A DNA stretch of 6,775 nucleotides from Nitrospinae bacterium CG22_combo_CG10-13_8_21_14_all_47_10 (lineage in GTDB: Bacteria; Nitrospinota; Nitrospinia; Nitrospinales; VA-1). The translations under genes were made by a program, and so were the position numbers. The DNA is taken from the NCBI GenBank assembly GCA_002786505.1, contig PCTK01000114.1, forward strand, positions 1 through 6,775, read 5' to 3'. Shown here in pieces: positions 1 through 4,877 of the stretch. Every line of letters begins with the position of its first letter. The first letter of the stretch is position 1. The notes under the pieces are model-generated. The model had not been told where the DNA came from and searched no databases. It saw nothing but the letters and a program-made list of their open reading frames with translations.

Positions 1-68
1 GGGAATGACGTGGATCCACTTACCGGAATCGGGGAAAACTCCCGCCCTCCACGTTCCCCTGGTTTTTT
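1..68 (+). repeat. Imperfect inverted repeat followed by a T-run at the left edge
   Basis: GGGAA (1-5) and CGTGGA (9-14) can pair with TTCCC (54-58) and TCCACG (48-53), with a three-base bulge. Inside lies a second small stem, CGGG / CCCG (30-33 with 41-44). A competing ten-base palindrome GTGGATCCAC covers 10-19. TTTTTT follows at 63-68. Read on the plus strand this could be a terminator-like structure for a gene entering from the left, though the loop is long; it could also be the end of a dispersed repeat. No coding region is recognised in 1-130. Confidence 0.3.
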
Positions 69-130
69 GCGGCGCTCGTGCAATATGCGGGTTAAGGCTG
101 TCGCAGGTTGGTACTGGTGGCTTTCGCCGG

Positions 131-682
131 TCAGCCGCGGACGGTTATTTTTTTGATGTTTTTGGCGAGTTTTTTCAGTTTTACCGCGGTTTGGGCTTTT
201 TCTTGTTTGCGGGGGATTTTTTTCGTGCTGGTGAGTCGTGACCTTCGGGTATTGCTGAACACCCATTCGAGGTCGAGCAGGAACTTTTCCCGGCTGGCAG
301 GGTTGGCATTTCTAAACAGGGTGAGCAATTTCTGTTCGTCCTTGTTGTTGGTCACGAGGTTATCGTTCAGGAATCCTTTGAACATCAACCGTCCTTCTTC
401 AATCCCACCCCCGATCACTTCCGGATTATGGATTATGGATTGAGGTTTTGTCTGGTCGGGAGTATCGAGATCTTCGGGGAGGATTTGAGTGGTCAGGAGC
501 CGGTCGAGGGACACGTTTCCCAGTTTTGCCAGTTTGACCATGACCGAAACCGGGGCATCTCTTTCTCCTGCTTCATACCTGACATAGGTTCTGAATCCGA
601 TATCCAGAACTTCTGAAATGGTCATTTGGGTGCAGTTGAGCTTTTTTCTGAGAGTCTTTAAATTTTCAGAAAGAATCGTCAT
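131..682 (-). CDS. XRE-family helix-turn-helix DNA-binding protein with basic C-terminal tail
   Basis: A 183-residue protein. Residues about 5-63 form a Cro/C1-type helix-turn-helix: an N-terminal helix rich in K/R (LKTLRKKL), a TQMTISEVL recognition-type helix, then YVRYEAGERDAPVSVMVKLA and a final LDRLL helix. A polar linker follows (about 66-95). A short helical region at about 115-142 (LLTLFRNANPASREKFLLDL) resembles the segment many XRE regulators carry after the HTH. The last 38 residues (146-183) hold 15 Lys/Arg and only one acidic residue, so extra nonspecific nucleic-acid binding is plausible. It probably acts as a cytoplasmic transcription regulator; targets and ligand are unknown. 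It starts 30 bp after the TPR gene stop, so co-transcription is likely, but I see no Shine-Dalgarno sequence. The ATG at 682 is chosen because the HTH begins immediately after it. The HTH call is firm, the biological role is not. Confidence 0.85.
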   Translation of the reverse strand: MTILSENLKTLRKKLNCTQMTISEVLDIGFRTYVRYEAGERDAPVSVMVKLAKLGNVSLDRLLTTQILPEDLDTPDQTKPQSIIHNPEVIGGGIEEGRLMFKGFLNDNLVTNNKDEQKLLTLFRNANPASREKFLLDLEWVFSNTRRSRLTSTKKIPRKQEKAQTAVKLKKLAKNIKKITVRG

Positions 683-712
683 GATTTTCGAACCGGGTGG
701 AAAATCTGGAAG

Positions 713-1456
713 TCAGGCTAGTTCAATGCCATTTTTTCTTAAAAATTTATAAGCCGCATCAATCCAGAATCGCTCTTTTTCGAGTTTATAGTCGGGAAGA
801 TCTTTGGAGGAACCAACAATGCTTTTCATGTAGTCGATGGCTTCCTGTTTTTTGCCCTTTTTGTCGAGAAGCTGGGCATAGTGATAATAGGCCTTGAAAA
901 AGTGGAAGGAGTTTATGACTTCGCCATAGGTTTCAAGAGCCTTTTCTTCGTTGCCGGACAACCGGTAGCTTTCAGCCAGCCCAAAAATCGCATTACCATA
1001 GTCGTACTTTTTGTCGATGGCGGTCAATTTTTCCAACGCAACGGCGGCTTCTTCATATCTGCCCATCCCGTGAAGGCATTTAGCCAGGCCATAACGAGCC
1101 TCCAGCATTTCCGGATCGCGCTGGATGGCTTCCTCAAACTGGGGAATAGCCAATTCGAATTTTTTCTGCTCAACATAGGCCTGTCCAAGTTTTTCATAAT
1201 GGTAGGCCTTGTGGTGTTTCCCGATTAGTTCCTTGAGTTGCAAGGTTTCTTCCGTTTCAACTTCCCTGCGGATGGGAGTGGGGGATGCGGTTTTCTCTCC
1301 GACGCGGTTTTTTACGACAAAGAAATAAGCCACTGCCCCGACTGGGAAAAGTATGATCATGATGATGATCCAAACAAAATGCTCACGACGTTGGATGCAG
1401 TCCAGGCACATCCAGATCATGAACCCGGCGGCGGCATATATAAAAAGTTCGGTCAA
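713..1456 (-). CDS. Membrane-anchored tetratricopeptide-repeat protein
   Basis: A 247-residue protein with two hydrophobic N-terminal segments (about 4-18 and 27-48) separated by a short basic loop (IQRREH). This arrangement resembles the small PLDc_N-type membrane module (W..LD...R / FP.GA..YF). A charged linker (about 50-80) leads to about four TPR-like helical hairpins (roughly 83-116, 117-150, 151-185, 186-215), recognisable by the spacing of A/G/Y/P residues, for example LGQAYVEQKKFELAIPQFEE and YGLAKCLHGMGRYEEAAVA. The TPR part is predicted cytoplasmic and would be a protein-protein scaffold; partners are unknown. The start is a TTG: no ATG or GTG lies between the in-frame stop at 1502-1504 and this codon, and an AGAGGA ribosome site sits 4 nt upstream. 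Starting at the later ATG (residue 13) would cut the first membrane segment. It lies 59 bp after panD and 30 bp before the XRE gene, probably in the same transcript. Confidence 0.88.
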   Translation of the reverse strand: MTELFIYAAAGFMIWMCLDCIQRREHFVWIIIMIILFPVGAVAYFFVVKNRVGEKTASPTPIRREVETEETLQLKELIGKHHKAYHYEKLGQAYVEQKKFELAIPQFEEAIQRDPEMLEARYGLAKCLHGMGRYEEAAVALEKLTAIDKKYDYGNAIFGLAESYRLSGNEEKALETYGEVINSFHFFKAYYHYAQLLDKKGKKQEAIDYMKSIVGSSKDLPDYKLEKERFWIDAAYKFLRKNGIELA

Positions 1457-1460
1457 GGTA

Positions 1461-1466
1461 TCCTCT
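1461..1466 (-). promoter_or_regulatory. Ribosome binding site supporting a TTG start
   Basis: The minus strand reads AGAGGA, then four bases (TACC), then TTG. This is one of the clearest Shine-Dalgarno matches in the window and is the main reason for taking TTG at 1456 as the start of the TPR protein rather than the internal ATG 12 codons later. Confidence 0.7.
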
Positions 1467-1515
1467 TGCTTAAAGTGCGGACGGTTGGTTTCCGGACAGG
1501 CTTACAAAACATTCG

Positions 1516-1866
1516 TTAGCCTTCAACGACTCTATTACTGCCATCAAGAAGGACAACCTGCGCGTTATGGATTTCCTGTTCAGTGTCTATCATACCATAA
1601 GCCGCGACGATGATGCGATCATTTATCTGAGCCAGACGGGCCGCCGCGCCATTGATTGAAAAAATTCCAGATCCTCGCTCAGCGGTTATGGCATAGGTGA
1701 TGAACCGGGTTCCGGTGTTAATGTTATAGATGTGAACCTGTTCAAAAGGCAGAATGCCCACCCTTTCCAACAGGTCCTCATCAATGGCGATACTGCCTTC
1801 ATAATCAATTTCCGTTGCCGTTACCCTGGCACGGTGAAGTTTGGATTTAAGCATAATTCTTTGCAT
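1516..1866 (-). CDS. panD: Aspartate 1-decarboxylase (pyruvoyl-dependent)
   Basis: PanD decarboxylates L-aspartate to beta-alanine, the second substrate of PanC, in the cytoplasm. The 116-residue length is typical for bacterial PanD. The N-terminus MQRIMLKSKLHRA is the family signature. The self-cleavage site Gly24-Ser25 lies in YEGSIAID; Ser25 would become the pyruvoyl group after processing into a short beta chain and a longer alpha chain. Other conserved residues are present at the expected positions: Lys9, His11, Arg54, Tyr58 (RFITY), and Asn72-Gly-Ala-Ala-Ala in the SINGAAARL motif. The start codon overlaps the panC stop by one base (TGATG), and GAGGA lies 6 nt upstream, so translation is probably coupled to panC while also having its own ribosome site. 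The proenzyme looks functional. Whether it needs a maturation factor such as PanZ/PanM cannot be judged here. Confidence 0.97.
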   Translation of the reverse strand: MQRIMLKSKLHRARVTATEIDYEGSIAIDEDLLERVGILPFEQVHIYNINTGTRFITYAITAERGSGIFSINGAAARLAQINDRIIVAAYGMIDTEQEIHNAQVVLLDGSNRVVEG

Positions 1867-2750
1867 CAGAAGTCCTCAATAATGCAATTATCAATAAGAC
1901 GTGACGAACCTATCTTAACCGCGAGGGCGATCAGTGTTCTGTCACAGATTTGTTCCTTTTCCCTGAAGTTTTCAGGGTCGCAAATGGAAATATAGTCGAT
2001 TTCGGCACCTTTTTCTTCTAACAGATATTGCCGGATTAAATGGCTGATTTCTTTTGCAGAGGTGGTCCCCTGGCGTATTTTATCCCGAGCTTTTTTCAGG
2101 GAATGTGATAACGAGAGAGCGGCCTGTCTCTCCTGAGGTGACAAATATCGGTTTCTGGAACTCATGGCAAGACCATCGGCTTCCCTTGCAATGGGGACAC
2201 GGTTGATGACCACATCGAGGTTTAAATCCTTAACCAGAGTCTCGATAACGGCAAGCTGTTGCCAGTCTTTTTCGCCAAAGTATGCGTTGTGAGGTTGGAC
2301 AATATTGAAAAGCTTTAACACTACTGTGCTGACCCCTTTGAAAAAACCGGGCCGACTTTTTCCGCATAAATGTTCAGTGAGATCATTCACCTGCACATAA
2401 GTTTTATAATTTTCGGGATACATCTCCTCGCTGGTCGGGTGAAATAGAATGTCGACCCCTATGGCCTCAAGTTTCGCGATGTCAATCTCCAACTGGCGCG
2501 GATAGGTGTCCAGATCTTCGTTGGGACCAAATTGCGCGGGGTTGACAAAAATACTGACCACGGTTCGGTCACAGTTTTCCAGCGATCTTTTGACCAGATT
2601 TAAATGGCCTTCATGGAGGCAACCCATGGTTGGCACGAACCCGATAATCAGATTTTGCTTCCGCAACGTTTGCGAAACTTTCTTCATTTCGGAAATGGAG
2701 GAAACCCTTTGCAGTGTTTCCTGGCTGGATTTGATTTTAGTCTCCATCAT
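1866..2750 (-). CDS. panC: Pantothenate synthetase (pantoate--beta-alanine ligase)
   Basis: PanC joins pantoate to beta-alanine using ATP through a pantoyl-adenylate intermediate, the last step of pantothenate synthesis in the cytoplasm. The 294 residues match the usual full length. Visible family motifs are FVPTMGCLHEGH (about 38-49; the PTMG and HxGH nucleotide-binding signature), IFVNPAQFGPNEDL with YPR (67-84), GFFKGVSTVV (135-143), FGEKDWQQ (158-165), and READGLAMSSRN (189-200), which carries the KMSKS-like loop. The smaller C-terminal domain runs to SSRLIDN. It overlaps the end of panB by 14 bp. Two ATG codons are adjacent (2750 and 2747) and the true start could be either. The only purine-rich stretch upstream (AAGGGAAA) is rather far, so translation is probably coupled to panB. 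No damage is seen. Confidence 0.97.
   Translation of the reverse strand: MMETKIKSSQETLQRVSSISEMKKVSQTLRKQNLIIGFVPTMGCLHEGHLNLVKRSLENCDRTVVSIFVNPAQFGPNEDLDTYPRQLEIDIAKLEAIGVDILFHPTSEEMYPENYKTYVQVNDLTEHLCGKSRPGFFKGVSTVVLKLFNIVQPHNAYFGEKDWQQLAVIETLVKDLNLDVVINRVPIAREADGLAMSSRNRYLSPQERQAALSLSHSLKKARDKIRQGTTSAKEISHLIRQYLLEEKGAEIDYISICDPENFREKEQICDRTLIALAVKIGSSRLIDNCIIEDF
1873..1877 (-). promoter_or_regulatory. Ribosome binding site of panD, inside the panC 3' end
   Basis: The minus strand reads GAGGA six bases before the panD ATG, inside the last codons of panC. It fixes the panD start at 1866 and means panD can be loaded independently despite the TGATG stop/start overlap. Confidence 0.65.
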
Positions 2751-3582
2751 TGACTTGCTTGAGTTTCCCTTGTTTTGAATGATAAGTGTGTTCCTGCCCG
2801 GGAAATGTTTCGGCTCTGACTTCCTGGATGTATTCGGAAACCGCGTTCTTCAGGCTATCGGCCAACTGGGCGTATTGTTTTACAAATTTAGGCACGAAGT
2901 CCTGGTTGAGCCCGAGCAGGTCGTGAAGCACCAGAATCTGCCCGTCACATTTGGAACCGGCTCCAATACCAATAGTAGGTATTTTCAGTTCTGCGGTGAT
3001 TTCTTCCGCCAGTTTACCGGGGATGCCCTCCATAACCAAGGCGAAAATACCAGCACTTTGCAGGTCGCTTGCGTCTTGCTTGATTTGCCGGGAGTCGAGA
3101 AAGTTTTTGCCCTGTACTTTATAGCCGCCAAACTGGTGAACGGATTGCGGAGTCAAGCCAATATGGCCCATGACGGGTATTCCCGCCTGAACTATGGCCC
3201 GAACCCTGTCTGCCATGCGGGCTCCGCCTTCGAGCTTGACGGCGGATGCGCCGCCCTCCTGAATCAGGCGGCCGGCATTGGTGATGGCTTGTTCCACTGA
3301 AACCTGATAAGACATGAAAGGCATATCGCCCACCACCAGAGCGCGTTGAGCCCCCTGTTTGACGGCGCGGGTGTGGTCGATCATGTTTTCCATTGTCACC
3401 GCGAGAGTGTTCTCGTGACCGAGAGAAACCATGCCGAGGGAATCCCCCACCAAAATGATGTCTAAATCGGTTGCGTCGAGAAGTTTGGCAAAGCTGTAAT
3501 CATAGGCAGTCAGGGCGGTGATCTTTTTCCCTGAGTTTTTTCTCCCCGTAATTTCAGGGACTGTGACAGGTCGGTTATTCAT
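2737..3582 (-). CDS. panB: 3-methyl-2-oxobutanoate hydroxymethyltransferase (ketopantoate synthase)
   Basis: PanB transfers a hydroxymethyl group from 5,10-methylene-tetrahydrofolate to alpha-ketoisovalerate, giving ketopantoate, the committed step of pantothenate synthesis. The 281 residues fit the family's (beta/alpha)8 barrel. Conserved elements are ITALTAYDYSFAKLLD (21-36), ILVGDSLGM (43-51), GDMPFMSY (85-92), KLEGG (116-120), GHIGLTPQSV with FGGYKVQG (139-158), MEGIP (184-188) and IGIGAG..CDGQILVLHDLLG. By homology the metal ligands would be Asp47, Asp86 and Glu118, and Glu185 the catalytic base. All are present. The ATG at 3582 is the only ATG/GTG/TTG start before an upstream in-frame stop (3610-3612), yet it lacks a Shine-Dalgarno sequence. 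It heads the panB-panC-panD cluster after a 190-bp gap, so a promoter or leader in that gap is likely. Confidence 0.97.
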   Translation of the reverse strand: MNNRPVTVPEITGRKNSGKKITALTAYDYSFAKLLDATDLDIILVGDSLGMVSLGHENTLAVTMENMIDHTRAVKQGAQRALVVGDMPFMSYQVSVEQAITNAGRLIQEGGASAVKLEGGARMADRVRAIVQAGIPVMGHIGLTPQSVHQFGGYKVQGKNFLDSRQIKQDASDLQSAGIFALVMEGIPGKLAEEITAELKIPTIGIGAGSKCDGQILVLHDLLGLNQDFVPKFVKQYAQLADSLKNAVSEYIQEVRAETFPGQEHTYHSKQGKLKQVNDGD

Positions 3583-3772
3583 GATTTTTTTATAGAGCAG
3601 GGGCTTGGGTCAAACGGGGGAAGGGGAATCAAGACATGATATCACCGGCAAATGCCGTGGGAGAAGCGTAACATGTAAGGAGAACGCTGTTGAAAATTTT
3701 AAGGCCGCCAGCAGTGTGGGGTCCCCGAATTACGTTCGCCTTTATTTATGAAGCTTGCTCCGTCCCGGTCCG
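3583..3772. other. 190-bp intergenic leader upstream of panB
   Basis: This is the longest internal gap in the window, between the deoxynucleoside kinase stop and the panB start. It contains a small hairpin (CACCGGC / GCCGTG around a 4-nt loop), a GGGGTCCCC palindrome at 3718-3726, and a TATAAA hexamer on the minus strand (3589-3594) that ends six bases before the panB ATG. No Shine-Dalgarno sequence precedes panB. I see no intrinsic terminator with a T-run on either strand and do not recognise any known riboswitch class. It is the natural place for a panBCD promoter, but I cannot point to a convincing -35/-10 pair with standard spacing. Confidence 0.5.
3643..3659. repeat. Short imperfect inverted repeat in the panB leader
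   Basis: CACCGGC (3643-3649) and GCCGTG (3654-3659) can pair as a six-base-pair stem with one bulged base around the loop AAAT. No T-run follows on either strand, so it is not an intrinsic terminator. It could be an RNA stem in the panB leader or a protein-binding site, or chance. Confidence 0.4.
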
Positions 3773-4438
3773 TCAGGATCCAAGCGGATTATAATATTCT
3801 CTACCTAGTTTATGGCCATTGATCTTATTAATCAACTCTTCCAGGTCACATTTTTTTTCAACAAAGTCGATCTCATTGGTATTTATGACCAAAAGCGGGG
3901 TGTCGGAATAGTAAAAAAAGAAATTATTAAAAGCTTTGTTCACCGAATCAAGATAATCGGGGTCCATAAAAGCTTCATAATCCCGATTTCTTTTGGAAAC
4001 CCTCTCCAGCAATACCTCGGTGCTGGCCTGCAAAAAAATGACTAAATCGGGTTTCGGGGTTTTTGATCCGATGAGGCTGAAAATTTGTTCATAAAGTCTG
4101 TATTCGTGATCTTCCAGGTTGAGTTGGGCGAATATTTTGTCCCGTTGAAACAGATAGTCGATCACCACCACGGAGTTAAACAGATCCCTCTGGGCCAGTT
4201 CCATATACTGGTTGTACCGGCTCAGTAAAAAAAAAATCTGGGTTTGAAAAGAATAGGTTTCCTGATCCTCATAAAATTTTGCGATAAATGGATTGGAATC
4301 GTTTTCTTCCAGAATCACCCGCGCGCCATATTTTTTTTCAAGGAGTTTAACCAGGGACGTTTTGCCTGCGCCTATGGCACCTTCAACAGCAATAAATCTG
4401 GGCTCAATAGTTTGATGGGTCATTTTGTCCTGGTCCAT
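3773..4438 (-). CDS. Deoxynucleoside kinase (deoxyadenosine/deoxyguanosine kinase family)
   Basis: A 221-residue P-loop kinase of the dNK family, which phosphorylates deoxynucleosides to 5'-monophosphates in nucleotide salvage. Motifs seen: Walker A in VEGAIGAGKTS (18-28), the acidic EEND..NPF segment (44-51) that supplies the catalytic glutamate in relatives, QTQIFFLLSRYNQY (65-78) of the substrate pocket, VVIDYLFQRDKIFA (91-104) in place of the usual D-R-[SY] region, PDLVIFLQAS (130-139), and the arginine-rich LID RVSKRNRDYE (146-155). Base preference cannot be read from sequence. The longest open frame is given. A second ATG at 4423 (residue 6) has AGGA four bases upstream and may be the true start. 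The gene overlaps the receiver gene by 35 bp (20 bp if the second ATG is used), suggesting translational coupling. A run of ten T in the coding strand spans residues 68-71. Confidence 0.92.
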   Translation of the reverse strand: MDQDKMTHQTIEPRFIAVEGAIGAGKTSLVKLLEKKYGARVILEENDSNPFIAKFYEDQETYSFQTQIFFLLSRYNQYMELAQRDLFNSVVVIDYLFQRDKIFAQLNLEDHEYRLYEQIFSLIGSKTPKPDLVIFLQASTEVLLERVSKRNRDYEAFMDPDYLDSVNKAFNNFFFYYSDTPLLVINTNEIDFVEKKCDLEELINKINGHKLGREYYNPLGS

Positions 4439-4799
4439 TCACTTTTGGCCGATTGAAAATTTCCTTGATGGTGAGTTTTAGTTCACGCAGGTCCGCTGAT
4501 TTGACCACATAGGCATCCGAGGCCCACACTCTGAAATCCTGTTTATACTGGCCGTAGGCAGAGCAAAGGATTATGGGGATGTCGCCTTTTTCATCCTTGA
4601 TTTTCCGCATTACCTCAATCCCATCCATTCCGGGCATTTTGATGTCAAGGATGATGAGGTCGGGAATTTGCTTGTCCAGTATTTTAAAGGTTTCCTCGCC
4701 GTTCGAGGCCACCGTAACCTGGTAACCATCATCTTCAAGTTCTTCCTTATAAAGGAACCGGATATTTTGTTCGTCATCGACAACGAGGATGGTTTTCAT
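4404..4799 (-). CDS. Stand-alone CheY-like response regulator receiver
   Basis: A 131-residue single receiver domain with no output domain. The acidic pocket is Asp8-Asp9 in ILVVDDEQNIRF, the phospho-acceptor is Asp52 in LIILDIKMPGMDG, the switch hydroxyl is Ser80 in ILCSAYG, and the conserved lysine is Lys100. After this lysine stands Ser101 (YVVKSADLREL) instead of the usual cis-proline, a variant found in some single-domain regulators. The receiver fold ends near residue 117 and a short polar tail (RPKVNGPGQNDPSNY) is encoded in the overlap with the kinase gene downstream. It lies 78 bp after the sensor kinase gene and is presumably its phosphorylation partner, or an intermediate in a phosphorelay. 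Because no effector domain is present, the output must come through protein-protein contact. No clear Shine-Dalgarno sequence precedes the ATG at 4799. Confidence 0.95.
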   Translation of the reverse strand: MKTILVVDDEQNIRFLYKEELEDDGYQVTVASNGEETFKILDKQIPDLIILDIKMPGMDGIEVMRKIKDEKGDIPIILCSAYGQYKQDFRVWASDAYVVKSADLRELKLTIKEIFNRPKVNGPGQNDPSNY

Positions 4800-4877
4800 G
4801 GCTAGTTATATTTTTATGGGTTCCGTTCAATGGTTCCGGGAAAAAGAATAAAAGCGATTCACCAAGACAGAGGGACA

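Noticed and set aside
881..1228. Plus-strand open frame of 115 codons opposite the TPR gene
   Set aside because: It is a shadow of the TPR coding sequence; the TPR periodicity is on the minus strand and the antisense product resembles nothing.
2779..3300. A 173-codon open frame on the plus strand opposite panB
   Set aside because: It lies wholly within panB, whose protein is intact and conserved. The antisense translation shows no recognisable domain and no convincing ribosome site.
3643..3659. Hairpin as an intrinsic terminator between the kinase gene and panB
   Set aside because: The stem is short and bulged and no T-run follows on either strand.
4800..4877. Possible promoter between the sensor kinase and the receiver (TTGAAC and TATAAC on the minus strand)
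   Set aside because: The spacing is about 14 bases and the -10-like hexamer ends only five bases before the ATG, so the match is weak; co-transcription with the kinase is simpler.
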